NCBI GenBank assembly: GCA_946965045.2
Contig: OX337229.1
Span: forward strand, 3,472,001 to 3,536,000
From: Epithemia pelagica
Lineage: Eukaryota > Bacillariophyta > Bacillariophyceae > Surirellales > Surirellaceae
DNA: 64,000 nucleotides
Reading direction: 5' to 3'
Shown here: positions 10,478 to 24,675 of the stretch, piece by piece
Numbering within the stretch: position 1 is the first letter of the stretch
Layout of the letters: each line of letters starts with the position of its first letter
Notes under the pieces: generated by a model
What the model was told of the DNA's origin: nothing
Database searches by the model: none
What the model saw: the letters and a program-made list of their open reading frames with translations, nothing else
Made by a program: the position numbers and the translations under genes

Positions 10478-11105
10478 ACTCCAAAGTCGAGAAACTTTCG
10501 CCTCGTCCGCTGCCTCGTTTGTCTCCCCGGCTGTGTGAGGATCACAACCACCATCGTCGCAAAACAACAACAACAACAACAATACGAACAAGAACAAGAG
10601 TACCAGCAACCTCTCGGCCACCACCGGTGCCACGAATCACAACAACAACAACAACAACTCCAAAGGCGAGAAACTTTCGCCTCGTTCGCTGCCTCGTTTG
10701 TCTCCCCCCCCCGGCTGTGTGAGGATCACAACCACCATCGTCGCAAAACAACAACAACAACAACAATACGAACAAGAACAAGAGTACCAGCAATCCCTCG
10801 GCCGCCACCAGTGCCGCAAATCACAACAACAACAACAACAACAACAACTCCAAAGGCGAGTAACTTTTGCCTCGTCCGCTGCCTCGTTTCACTCCCCCCC
10901 GGCTGTGTGAGGATCACAACCACCATCGTCGCAAAACAACAAGAACAACAAGAACAATACGAACAACAACAAGAGTACCAGCAACCCCTCAGCCACCACC
11001 AGTGCCACGAATCACAACAACAACAACAACTCCAAAGGCGAGAAACTTTCGCCTCGTCCACTGCCTTGTCTGTCTCCCCGCAACCTTGTCTGTCTCCCCG
11101 AGACT
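10478..11105 (+). repeat. Tandem repeat block A, unit about 180-190 bp, CAA-rich
   Basis: Units begin with AACTCCAAAGGCGAGAAAC (or a close variant) at 10478, 10657, 10847 and 11028; the last is incomplete. Each contains CTGCCTCGTTTGTCTCCCC, GGCTGTGTGAGGATCACAAC and a (CAA)n microsatellite of varying length. Short copies of the CTCCCC-GGCTGTGTGAG piece recur at about 11225-11295, right up to the transposase start. The block lies between the left TIR and the transposase, where the promoter must be. Open frames within it are by-products of the repeats. Confidence 0.85.
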
Positions 11106-11308
11106 CCGAATAGCAGCCAGCAATCAACTATAAAAAACATCACCTACGCAGTTCCTTTATCTCTAGAAATAGCAGTGCTTCACGTCGTGCACTGTTCTGT
11201 GGTCGCCTCGTCCGCTGCCTCGTTTGTCTCCCCGGCTGTGTGAGAGACTGTCGTCTCGTCCACTGCCTTGTCTGTCTCCCCGGCTGTGTGAGCGAGACTC
11301 CGTCAACT

Positions 11309-14535
<3,227 letters not shown>

Positions 14536-14880
14536 AACAAGTTGTGTTTTACACGAATTGCATATTTCAAAGATACATATTACATAGTAGTGCTCATTTA
14601 CTAGTGTTGAATCAACTACCTAGGTAGGTTACTAAGTTCACATGAAGAACGAAGAATCCTCAGTAGCACTGCTTCATTTGTGATGCTTGTTGGGTTGTTT
14701 CCGGGAGGACGCCGGTGTACTGCTGTTATGATGGTTGGGATCCACAACGAGAACACATTCTTGTCCCGACGTGGATGTGAAGCGCTTTTGTGAATCTCCC
14801 GTAGGGCATCGCGACAAGGTGTGAGACGAAGAGTCTTCTTGTTGTTGTCGTTGTTGTCGCTTGTTGTTGTTTGTTGTTGT
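14536..14880. other. Spacer between transposase and tandem repeat block B
   Basis: 345 bp within the large transposon. It includes a perfect 12-bp palindrome CTACCTAGGTAG at 14616-14627 and a GTT-rich stretch at 14840-14880 leading into the tandem repeats. No gene was seen. Confidence 0.4.
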
Positions 14881-14886
14881 TAGTTT

Positions 14887-15590
14887 CAACGACACCCTGT
14901 CAAGAGAGAACCTGCTGTGGTGGTTCGGGGTGGTCTGTTGGGTGTTGTTGTTGTTGGTTTCGTTGTCGTTGTTGTCTCGTCATGGTTCGAATCTCGTCCA
15001 TGCGATTCGGACACAGAGGAATGGTGCCAATCATGAGCAACGACACCCTGTCAAGAGAGAACCTGCTGTGGTGGTTCGGGGTGGTCTGTTGGGTGTTGTT
15101 GTTGTTGGTTTCGTTGTCGTTGTTGTCTCGTCATGGTTCGAATCTCGTCCATGCGATTCGGACACAGAGGAATGGTGCCAATCATGAGCAACGACACCCT
15201 GTCAAGAGAGAACCTGCTGTGGTGGTTCGGGGTGGTCTGTTGGGTGTTGTTGTTGTTGGTTTCGTTGTCGTTGTTGTCTCGTCATGGTTCGAATCTCGTC
15301 CATGCGATTCGGACACAGAGGAATGGTGCCAATCATGAGCAACGACACCCTGTCAAGAGAGAACCTGCTGTGGTGGTTCGGGGTGTGTTGTTGTTGTTGG
15401 TTTCGTTGTCGTTGTCGTCTCGTCATGATTCGACTCTCGTCCATGCGATTCGGACACAGAGGAATGGTGCCAATCATGAGCAACGACACCCTGTCAAGAG
15501 AGAACCTGCTGTGGTGGTTCGGGGTGGTCTGTTGGGTGTTGTTGTTGTTGGTTTCGTTGTCGTTGTCGTCTCGTCATGGTTCGACTCGTT
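14887..15590 (+). repeat. Tandem repeat block B, unit 151 bp
   Basis: Five units start with CAACGACACCCTGTCAAGAG at 14887, 15038, 15189, 15340 and 15481. The fourth unit lacks 10 bp, so the last interval is 141. A sixth, truncated copy begins at 15821. Units are nearly identical, indicating recent expansion. Each contains a GTT-rich run and the sequence GGTTCGAATCTCGTC, which looks like a tRNA T-arm/B-box, but no accompanying A-box or cloverleaf was seen. Frames through the block are open because 151 is not a multiple of 3; they are not genes. Confidence 0.92.
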
Positions 15591-16169
15591 CTGTCACAAA
15601 AATAATCTCGTACTGTCACAAAATAGTCGTTCATCACTTTTTCTGACTTGGGCAAGTAGAAAGTTGATTGTTGGATTGTTTTTCTTCATTTTTGCGGCCT
15701 CCCAGCCTCGTCAATCTGGTCCTTGTCTTGAACCTACCCGTCCTCCAACATGGTGACCTGTGCCGCCGCCGTCGTTGCCAATTCAGAGCCAGAGAAGAAT
15801 AGCGACAATCACCACCATGAGCAACGACACCCTGTCAAGAGAGAGAGCGAGAGAGAGCGAGAGAGAGCGAGAGAACGACCAAAGAGATAGGCTTTTGCTC
15901 AACCTTTGTGTGAAATACCGAGACGATGATGATGATTTTATGATTGCTCCTTTTTTGTATGAATGTGAGAAGGAGGAATTTGATGCCAAAAACCCGAGCC
16001 ACTGCAGAATTGTGTTCAATACAAATTACAAGAGTGCGACATCTGGCGGCAGAACGGGGAGTGCGATTGTCCCCCGCCTTTTTTGTTTTGAAAAAGATTC
16101 TGGATTTGCGACTCTTCATTTTACGGACCCTTTTTCGTTTTGTGGATTTGCGATTCTTCATTACGGACC
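15591..16169. other. Spacer upstream of the SET gene
   Basis: 579 bp within the large transposon, containing the stray repeat-B copy at 15821-15840 and a (GAGAGAGC)n microsatellite at about 15838-15875. The remainder presumably holds the SET gene promoter. Open frames here lack recognisable features. Confidence 0.4.
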
Positions 16170-17077
16170 ATGGGAAAGCCGCCTACACGTGCGGCTGCAA
16201 AAGCCAAGAAGCATCAGAGCAATTCGCATCTCCGCAAGCTTGCCAAGTCGATTGAGATCCAGCCCAATCGAACTTACAAGCAAGACAAGCAGAACCTTCT
16301 TCGGCGCATCAGGGCGATGGAGAGCAAACCGAAGACACTTCCAAAACCAAAGCCAGTTGGAGCAACAAGGCTCATGAAGAAGCTTGATCAGTTGGCTGGC
16401 GACGGAAATCTCGCGGACCGAGCCAAGCTCCAACATTTTGTCACAGAAAACATCAAGGGCGTCGTCAATCTACAGGGTGCCCTTGTGCGAAAGGAGCACA
16501 ACACAAAGGGCAAGCCTGTGACGACAACAATCAAACGCGTTAAGAGTAAGAAGAATCGCTCTCCTCGTGTCAAGAAGGACAACCTAATGATCTTCGGCAC
16601 GTTCATGGTTGACATGAACGACGAGAAGCAGGACTTCGAGCTAACTACCCGCTACCTCGGGAAGGATCTGGTAACCATCAAAAAGTCGGGCCTGCCGAAT
16701 GCTGGTATGGGAGCTTTTGCTGAGAGTACAAGGAAGGCAAAAGCTTGGGCTACTATTGCAGAACTGTGATTGAGGGGCTCCAAAAAGAGCCATCTCAATT
16801 CGCGATTCGAACGCGATCGAAGACACCCTTCCACATCGAAGCATCGCAACAAGAGCTTTGGATGGGTCTACACTTTGCAAATGACCCTAACTTCCTAAAG
16901 TATGGCACCAAGGAAAAGGTTGACCAGGAAGATACAATCTACAACATTCAAATTGATGGGAAGCTGAAGGTTACAGCAATACGCCATATCCCTTGTGGCA
17001 AAGAGTTGTTCCTATGCTACAATCTAACAGACGGTGGAAATGGCAACGATGAAGACAGTGAAGAAGATGAAGATTAA
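16170..17077 (+). CDS. SET-domain protein carried by the transposon, frameshifted near 16740
   Basis: The ATG sits in a good context (ACCATGG). The first 160 residues are Lys/Arg-rich (nuclear-type). A SET fold follows: LPNAGMGAFAEST matches the GxGxFA opening motif, LHFANDPNF occupies the place of the NHS/cofactor motif, and HIPCGKELFLCYN matches the closing GEELxxxY motif. SET domains transfer methyl groups from SAM to lysine, usually in histones. The opening and closing motifs lie in different frames, joined only if one base is supplied near the AAAA run at 16739-16742. With that allowed, the product would be about 302 residues. There is no pre-SET or post-SET cysteine cluster. Activity is not demonstrable from sequence. 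Confidence 0.7.
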
Positions 17078-17125
17078 GACAATGAATGACTTTCTACGTA
17101 GACAAAGATTCTTAGTACAGACTAT

Positions 17126-18073
17126 CTAGTAATTGTAGTACTCGTCCTGAGAGAAGGGACAACAATCCTGGGTGTCTTGGAACCCATCGTCAACTTGGGA
17201 GTCTTGTTGGGCAATGTTGGGATCCACGTCACAGAAGAGCTTCTGGCGGTGGTGGAACAAAACCTCGGGCGTTGACGGCTTGTTCTTGGCAGGAAGGGCC
17301 TTGAATGGTGTTCCACCTGTGTGGAACTTGACCTGCTGCTCACACAGGGTGCGATTTACAGCATACTGTTGACCTGGTGTCATAATGGAGGATGCCACCG
17401 GTTCGGCCACCACCACTTCTTCTTCCTTGTCTTCAGCCTCATCCACCATCTTTTCAACATTGACTCCGACAAACTGCACTTTGGACGGAGTCTTGAGAAC
17501 TTGACCCCCTGTAGGTCAAAACCACAAAGAACAAAATAGAAACGTTGTTAGTTGTCAATTCAGGTCGACAATCAACTGCAGTGCCCACTTACCAAAACTA
17601 CTCTTGTTATCCGTATCCTCTTGTAGGTCATCCACATCAGTACCAATCTGGTGATGAAGCGTTTCGATGATACCGGCAAAGGTGATTTCACCTCCTTTGC
17701 TGTGTTGGCGGCAGATTCCAAGCGTTGTCACTCCATTGCCATCAGCAAGGCTAAGCTGCCACTGTGTGGCTCCTTGCAGGGCAGCCTTGTACCGCTCCTT
17801 CTTGTCAGCTCCCTCAACTGGAGCAAGCACGACAACATTGTTGGAAGCTTTGGACTGGTGCTGCTTCTCCTTACGTTTGGTCGTCTTGAGAGAAGATTCG
17901 GGTGAGACATCTTCGTTGTTCTTCTTCTTGTTGCGTTTGGTGCTCACCAGTTTCTTGCTGGGAGTCTTGGTCCTCGATGGGGTATTCATAGCCCCAATCT
18001 TTGGAGCAACACCCTCGGATTTGGTGCTCGAGGCAAGCCGGTTTGAACGACGTGGCTTGGTGTTGGTGCTCAT
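17126..18073 (-). CDS. Basic nuclear-type protein of the transposon, unknown function (2 exons)
   Basis: Exons are 18073..17593 and 17508..17126, with an 84-nt intron (GTAAGT...CTACAG); 287 residues. The N-terminal 85 residues are strongly basic with several NLS-like runs (KKLVSTKRNKKKNNE, KTTKRKEKQHQ). The middle (YKAALQGATQWQLSLADG, EITFAGIIETLHHQIG) looks globular. The C-terminal third includes an acidic stretch (DEAEDKEEEVVV) and a Pro/Gln segment. No family was recognised. It is convergent with the SET gene (48-bp gap) and divergent from the next gene, so it sits as an integral member of the element. Confidence 0.7.
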
Positions 18074-18206
18074 CTTCTTTGCCGATTTTGTGAGAGTGGT
18101 GAGTGGTGGGTATCCTTAGAGAGTCCTGCAAGTATGCGCAAGCCGAAAAGAAAGTGTGTGCATGCTCGGAACAAGGACCAAAATCGCGCAATCTACTTAG
18201 ATCACC
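18074..18206. promoter_or_regulatory. Divergent promoter interval inside the transposon
   Basis: Only 133 bp separate the start codons of the minus-strand basic protein and the plus-strand unknown gene, so both must be driven from this interval. No consensus motif was recognised. Confidence 0.4.
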
Positions 18207-18872
18207 ATGGTGGAGGTGCGCGCAAGTGCTCCGACCAACCCGGGGGGCCGCCACATTTCGGAGCCATCCGCAAACGAAAAGCAAACCAAACGATTTGAAT
18301 TCAACACGCAACAATCCAACATCGCTTTAGTAACAAGCGAGGAGGACTCAGGCAGCAGCAACAACTCAACAATGGATGGATTGGACTTTTTTTTCAACGC
18401 GGAGCAAGAAGGCAACGGTGGCGGCGGAGGCGCTGGTGTACGGTTTCGGACAAGCTTCTACGCGAAGAATGTCAACGTTCTCATGGCTCCGATGACTGAC
18501 AACCTTGGACGTCACGGACGGAACGTTGTGGATCGTGGACACGCCCTCCTACAGCGAGAAATAGAGACGGATTATCTCCGGCTTGCCTTTTTCAAGCGAG
18601 AAGCCCGCTCCGAACACGTTGACCCGCTGGTTGTGCTTCCTATTGGCTTCATTATGAAGACAGACATGCAAGCAGTGGCATCACCTACGCAGGAAAAGAA
18701 AGTTAAGGGCCGAATTCGCTTTTACACACGATGCACCATTGATACGCAGGTTTGCATGGACCCAATGGTGCTCACTGTCTACATGCAAGTTGAGGAGATG
18801 AACGAGCTCAATGCTGCACTTGGCTCTATGACGACCAATTTCCCAAACCAAGGTCTCTTCTTCACAATGTAG
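18207..18872 (+). CDS. Unknown protein of the transposon
   Basis: 221 residues from an ATG in strong context (CACCATGG). After a disordered Ser/Glu/Gly-rich first 75 residues comes a globular-looking part containing FRTSFYAKNVNVLMAPM, LLQREIETDYLRLAFF, VVLPIGFIMKTDM and RIRFYTRCTIDTQVCMDPMV. I recognise no domain, membrane segment or metal-binding cluster. It is the last gene before the right terminal repeat and is intact. A role in transposition or silencing is possible only by association. Confidence 0.65.
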   Translation: MVEVRASAPTNPGGRHISEPSANEKQTKRFEFNTQQSNIALVTSEEDSGSSNNSTMDGLDFFFNAEQEGNGGGGGAGVRFRTSFYAKNVNVLMAPMTDNLGRHGRNVVDRGHALLQREIETDYLRLAFFKREARSEHVDPLVVLPIGFIMKTDMQAVASPTQEKKVKGRIRFYTRCTIDTQVCMDPMVLTVYMQVEEMNELNAALGSMTTNFPNQGLFFTM

Positions 18873-19208
18873 TCCACCTAATACCTATTAGAACGATTAG
18901 TAACATCAACTCTTACGTTTACAGCCATGAACGGCATCGTTTTCCAATGAACATCCAAATTTGCCGTCATCATGGTCGATGAACAAAGGGGCATAGATAA
19001 TTACTATCATTGTTTATGTACAAAATTGTCAGTACAGTATTTGTACTGTAATAGACTAGGCAGGTCGCTCGTGAAGCCAGCTTGTGATAGTGATAGAATT
19101 AGGAGTACGAGTTGTCTTGGTAGACTTTAACAAGCAGATGATTTAAAGAGGAGATCCCTCTAGATCAGTCTCGTCGTTTCCTACCATAGTCCTTTGAGAC
19201 CCACGCAT
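18873..19208. other. Right end of the large transposon and TIM44 3' flank
   Basis: It holds GCCATGAACGGCATCG at 18924-18939, a motif shared with the MITEs at 42.7 and 43.4 kb, then the subterminal TTTATGTACAAAATTGT and the right TIR ending at 19085. The last 123 bp are host sequence downstream of TIM44. Confidence 0.6.
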
Positions 19209-20646
19209 CTAGATGTAGGCAATGGCACCGTTGAACCGGAAATCAACAATTTTCCAAACCAGCTCTCCTTCGCTTTCTCGGAATTCTCGTTGAAAGGCCG
19301 CCACATAAGAGTTTGCTCGGATGTCATCTTCTGACCCCTCCACTATTGTACCGTCCTCTTTCTTTCTGACGCAGTTTATTTGTTGGACCATAAAATGAAG
19401 CAAAATGATAGGCGATCCTTTCTGTGGTAACAAAGAACCATTTAGGCATGTGACGTGCAGGTTACAAAACCAATCCCTTTGTCGCGGTACATACCTCAAG
19501 TGTATCCGGCTACGTGTTCCCATAACAATCAACACATCGATTCCAACCAAAAGATGAGATGTCATTCATCATCGCTTGTCATCGATTTATCCTCCCACTT
19601 ACCTCGACTGACAGTATCTCCGAATTCATAATCCCCAACACATGTGTGTCGATTTCAACGCCTTCCTTTTTCCGAGCCGTGATTTCTGCTGCAATGCGCT
19701 GGAAAACTGATTCACCCAGCCAGTCCTTCAACTGATTCACCCGTCCTTCCAGAAACCATTGCATTATTTGTGGAAGAGTGTGTTCGACAACGTCGCGGCG
19801 CCAGTCGTCTAAGGTGAAGGAAGGATCCAGTTCACGAAGCTCTTTGACAGCTCTTGTTTCAGCGGATTCAGCAGTTAAAGTGTCGTAAACACTGGAAACT
19901 CTGTAAACCCATGGATTTTGACTCGTCTCCCATGCTTCTCGTGCATCCTCTTTGATTTCATCGATACGTTCCTTCGCCTTTTTGGCACCAGACTTCTCAT
20001 AAAACTCTTCTGTTCTACTTAACATATCTTGGATAATGGGAGCATCAGTCAATCGTTTTTGCATTCGTTCCCATGCCGTCAGATTTTCAGATGGATCAAT
20101 TACCATAATATCGACGGGTCCTGTGTACGGTGCATCACCCGCTGCGGTAGCAACTGGATATATCTTCTTGTTGATTGATTTTCGCTCACCAGATTGAACA
20201 AGGTCTTTCCAAGCAAGATTGACCTCATCTGATACTTTAGACCAAACAGAAGCCGCACCGCGTAGAAAAGAATTTGTGTTGTTGCTACTGCTGGAGTTTG
20301 TCCCGGACGCGTCACTATCTTGTGATGAACTTCCACTTTCACCTCGAAGACGATTCACAGTATCTTGAAAGGACTCGTCTGAACCATTGGATGATTCAGT
20401 TCTTGAATCCTTTGGAAGTTCTTTGTCTTGGTCGTCCGTGTCCTTTCCGCTCTTGTTCTTGTCGTCTGCCGTCGACAAAAGTCGTCGATCGACCCAACTT
20501 CTGTGAGTCAGCGGGGCGAAACATCTATCAATCATTATCGAAGGAAAAGTTGCGGAATGACCATTGCTTTTGATTGATCTCAATCGGTGCTGCCACACAC
20601 ACAGCCTCGACATTTGACGAAGCGTCCCTCGTGTTTGCGACGCCAT
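19209..20646 (-). CDS. TIM44: Mitochondrial import motor subunit Tim44 (3 exons, one a 15-nt microexon)
   Basis: Exons are 20646..19603, 19509..19495 and 19421..19209; introns are 93 and 73 nt; 423 residues. The 15-nt exon (encoding PDTLE) is required: reading exon 1 directly into exon 3 breaks the introns' GT-AG pairing, and the in-phase frame upstream of the microexon has a TAG. The joined segment LSVEPDTLEKGSPIILLHF leads to MVQQINCVRKKEDGTIVEG, typical of the Tim44-like domain. The N-terminus is Arg-rich with few acidic residues (a matrix presequence), followed by a disordered Ser/Asp region and a coiled segment. Tim44 tethers mtHsp70 to TIM23. Supporting core sequence: LDPSFTLDDWRRDVVEHTLP. 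Confidence 0.88.
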
Positions 20647-20699
20647 GGTTGCGACTACAGACGATCAAGTTAGAAGTTAGGGGTGGTACAATAGAACAA

Positions 20700-21363
20700 T
20701 GGGTCTTTACTGAAATGTTTTTATCATAAACATAACATAAAACATAAACACAAAGTTTTTGCCTCGTTATGTTATGTTTATGTTTATGACTGCTCATGCC
20801 ACTGAAACTCTTTGAAACATAAAACATAACTATCGTAACATAAAACATAACCTATCGTAATGCTGTAACACAAAAATTCTCCGAAGTTTCCCCCCACCTC
20901 AATCCGACGCATCTCTACATATGCTTTTGCCTTGCTTTTTGTTCTTCGGTCTTTGGCATCAAAAAAGAGGTGAGAGTGCGATGAACTACCATCATCACGC
21001 TTGATGATTCTTCTTCCTTCTTCCTTCTTCCTCATCAAGCATTGAGCGGAAGTGACATACCCAGTACCCAGTGTACCAGTGTATCATCTCGGCAAAGTTC
21101 CAACAAGAGTCCCTGGGGAGCTCGTGTCCATTTTCATGCGCATGCCCGGTGTTGGGCATGCGTTGAGAATTTTTCAGATGTGTTTTGTGTTATGTTTGAA
21201 CACAACGGTTATGAGGCATGAATTCATGCCTCATAACCAAGCGACGAATCATAAACTCAAACATAACCAATAGGTTATGAGCGGGTTATGAGCCCTACAA
21301 AAATTTGCGTTGTGTTTATGTTTTATGTTATGTTTATGATAAAAACATTTCAGAAAAGACCCA
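20700..21363. mobile_element. Non-autonomous TIR element (664 bp)
   Basis: About 54-bp inverted repeats at 20700-20754 and 21310-21363 begin TGGGTCTT and share GAAATGTTTTTATCATAAAC and ATAACATAAAACATAAACAC with only a few mismatches. There is no coding capacity inside. The interior holds a perfect 32-bp palindrome (21207-21238) and a GCATGCCC/GGGCATGC dyad (about 21140-21161). No target duplication was evident. It lies about 54 bp upstream of the TIM44 start codon, probably in its promoter. Confidence 0.75.
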
Positions 21364-21567
21364 ATTTTGTGGGCGTTGGCCACGTCTAAAAACCAGACGT
21401 CCAGATCGGTCGCTTTTACGGCACTCATTTGGCGCCGGGAGTAAATGTCTTCTTCCCAAGGCGGGACTACAATATAGCTCTTGCTAGCTTTATGTTCATG
21501 TCGGATGGACAAGTAGTCCTGCTCCTAGAATCCTGCACCTGGGACAATTCGAAAAGCCGAAGGTAAC
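21364..21567. other. Intergenic, downstream of the VPS9 gene
   Basis: 204 bp between the TIR element and the VPS9 gene stop. Nothing recognisable. Confidence 0.3.
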
Positions 21568-24001
21568 TCACACAAATTCAACGGAGCTATCCAGACTGGC
21601 CGAAGAGCCCATGGCGCTACCGATCTTCACTTTTGCCTCAGAAGTCCCTGATTGCTGAATTGGAACATTGCGCTCTTCGTCGTCTTGTTTGAAAATATCA
21701 TTTTCGAGGTTCGAACTCATATTTAAGAAATGTAGAGCTGCTTGCAATGTTGCCAAGGCATACCCTTCCCGCCCTCGTAGCAGTTGTTCATCTCGGGCAA
21801 ACTCCTCCACGAAAGCAATTTCAGTGTTGATCGACGCAAGTTGGACAGCCACAACATGCTGACAAACCATTTTCAAAAGGGAATCTGCTGAGAGCACTGA
21901 ATTATTGTCATCTGTTCGGGAAAAATGAGCCGAGATCTTTTCCAAAAAGATGGTACAGCATCTCAATTTTTCGACAGCCGTCGAAAAGGTAGGGACCTGT
22001 CGCAGGGCATTCAGTGCTTCATCGGAAATGCCAGTCGGAAAGCTGATCAATGTATTCGCTTGTGTCCGCTGGAAATCAGCGATTTTCTCAGTTAAATGAG
22101 CGTCCTTTGGGTACGCTTCATGTCGTATTTCTTCAAACACAACGTCGTAGATCTGTCCAAACACAAAGCCCTCGACCGCAGTTGCGGTAAGCTCCGTCAA
22201 TGCCGCAGTATGGCCGAATCCAGGACGTTCCTCCAACAATGACGCTGTGACATGCTTTATCACCGCGTGAGCATCATCACGTCGACGTCGACATGGCACC
22301 CCGTCGACTGCACAGACATCTTCCTTACATCTCTCCTTGAATGTTTCAATTAAAGATCTGTAGACATACCCTGGAACACTGCTCTTGTCATTAAGAATCC
22401 GACTGGCGAGCAGGAGAACTTTTTCAGTTGTCGGGATCTCTTCTTCTGTGGGTTGCACGATATCCGAATCGCGCTGATACCTTTCACGAGCAGGATTTTT
22501 CTCACTAGAGAGCAGAAAGAATCCTCGCTTTGGATCAGGAGAATTTCTCTTTGCTTCTTTGTAGATATCTTCCCATACTGGGTCCACATGGATGTTGGGT
22601 CTCACGAGAAGCACTTTTCTGGAGGTTCCTTCTTCTCCCATCGTCAAAACACGCCTTTCATCCATATGGTCTTGGATTTGTTTTGCAGTATAACTCGCTG
22701 TCGCAACACTAGCCACCACAATGCCAATGCTTACCGAACCTTCAAGTACGACACCCAGAACACTTGCCGTTTGTCCTAATTTGCTGTTCAAACAGTAACG
22801 AGAAGATGTGTGAGATGCTATAGTGTGTGTGTGTTTCCGGGTAAGACAACATGCGCATGACGTACTACCCTGCATATGCGCCTGATTTACAAAGAAGCAA
22901 TTCGCTTGAGAAATAACAACGCACGTAATAGCGAGCTTGAAGTAACAAAGGGCGAAGCTTACCTGCTGGCCCTGCCAATGCTAGCCCCGCAAACCCACCA
23001 GCGATTCCCCCAGCAAAAGTGGCCATTCCAAGGCGTGCTGGCAAGTTTACCGTGGTCCGAACTGCTTGTATGGTCCCACTAGCAAGTTTCATCAACGGAT
23101 TCCCCTCATCATTGTCTTTCTCTTCTTCTCTTTGTTTTGCTTTCAGAGACAGTGCCTCGGTGACTGAAGTGTCCCATTCCTTGTCCTCAATATCACTCGC
23201 AGTGTTCTTGGGTCGAAAGTGAGCCATGATGTTCTCTTGTAGAGCTCTACTAACGCTTGCAAAAGGATGGTCTGCGTGGTGAGGAGGAGTCACGTAAACT
23301 TCATCCGTATTGTGAGCATTTGAATCGTTTGAAGAAGTGGGTATTGTTATTGTAGGAACCATTGACTTCGGTTTCCCGTTTGCCCAATGGTTTGGAGGAC
23401 CGTTCGAAGTCCACTCCATCAGCAGCAATGCTTCTTCATCGGCAGATTCTCCTTTTGTCTCGTCCTGGTGCGCGTCACTTTCGGAAATACTTCTGCTGTT
23501 TCGAGCTGGGGAGGATGCACTCTGAAAATCGATAAGGCTTCTGTTGACGGGGCACGTTTCCTTCCATCTCATATGTTGGTTTGCAGTACAGACCCGATGA
23601 GCATACGCTCCACAAGCAATGCATTTCACAATTTGCCTGGAAGAATCGCTGGTAGGAAAGAGTACAGGGTGTATTCGTTTTTCACATGCAATGCATTTCC
23701 GCAAAGCAGCCGTTAACATGAAGCTGGTGGTCTGAAACGAATGAAAATGTCGGGAATCCGCGCATATTCCGGAATTCTCCATAGTACGAATTGTCCACTC
23801 TGGTTCAGTGGTCACATTATCCATAATGGGAAAGGTGGCGACGTAATCCTCGTCTATCGAAGAACGACCAGGGGTCATGGTTGTTGTGTATCTGATCTGA
23901 TGGATTGTTCTGTGATTTGGTTTGTGTTGTTTGTTCGCACAAGTCACGAATCGGTGAGACCCGCAAAGACACGATCGAATGCCGTCATTGGCAGGTAGCA
24001 T
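21568..24001 (-). CDS. C1-type zinc-finger plus VPS9-domain protein (3 exons, one a 13-nt microexon)
   Basis: Exons are 24001..22963, 22881..22869 and 22783..21568; introns are 81 and 85 nt; 755 residues. The 13-nt exon restores both phase and a smooth Gly/Ala stretch (LALAGPAGAYAGKLGQTASV). A C1-like finger lies near residues 87-155: a His, then CIACEKRIH, KCIACGAYAHRVC and a final Cys. A hydrophobic GxxxG-like stretch lies near 323-375. The C-terminal VPS9 motif is SADSLLKMVCQHVVAVQLAS with FVEEFARDEQLLRGREGYAL. VPS9 domains are guanine-nucleotide exchange factors for Rab5-class GTPases in endocytosis. An alternative start is the Met at 23878. Confidence 0.82.
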
Positions 24002-24675
24002 GCATAGTATATCACAAACCTCTTCTATATTGTAAGCGCTGTAGCTGTAGGCTCCTACCTAGGTAGGTACTCCGTAGATAGGTTTCGTTCGGAGTCCGGG
24101 GAATGGTCAGTAGTAAAAGGTCCATTACGGATCGTATCACTGTCATTTCCATCGTCTCTCTCAACCCGCAACATGCAGATGTCCAAGTTACCTACTTCTA
24201 GGACAAAAACAATATCGGCTGATGGGGTTTTGGGGGTTTGTAAGTGTGAGGGCGTGTGCTAGGGGTGAGGGGGGTCATGATGTGTCGTGTTGTTTGTGTG
24301 GCTGAAAGCACAATATGCAAGGTGGTTTGCTCTTACGTGTCTTTCCCAGCATCCGCGTATGCAAAACGTGCAATTGCGACGTATGCGTGTGTCGATTGTC
24401 GATTGTCGATATGCGGATTTTGCCCCCGTCGCCCAGCGCGAGAATCTCGCTGGCAAAACTCCACGAATCTCATATGTGTGGGGCTTCGACAAAAATGTGC
24501 TACGAATTCTTTCGACGTATGGTCATCTTTTCCCCCACCACGTCAATGCTGCGACGTACGTCACTTACCGCCATGTCTAACCTTATCACAAGAACTCTTT
24601 CCCCTCACTCAACAATTGATGCCATATCTTCGCATATCTCGTGGCTTCATACGTTTGTCCACCAAAGAAACAACC
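24002..24675. other. Intergenic, shared upstream region of VPS9 gene and transketolase
   Basis: 674 bp between two divergent starts. It contains the palindrome CCTACCTAGGTAGG at 24054-24067 and a G-run cluster at 24224-24274 (G4, G5, G3, G4, G6) about 400 bp upstream of the transketolase ATG. No gene was supported. Confidence 0.45.

Noticed and set aside
10427-11133. Overlapping Gln/Thr-rich open frames on both strands
   Set aside because: They follow the CAA-rich tandem repeats and shift with unit length; no independent coding signal.
14983-15000. A possible tRNA or SINE from the GGTTCGAATCTC motif
   Set aside because: No A-box, acceptor stem or cloverleaf could be drawn around it; left as a note only.
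14861-15756. Several 100-200 codon frames in the 151-bp repeat block
   Set aside because: The same peptide reappears in each frame because the unit is not a multiple of three; this is repeat-driven.
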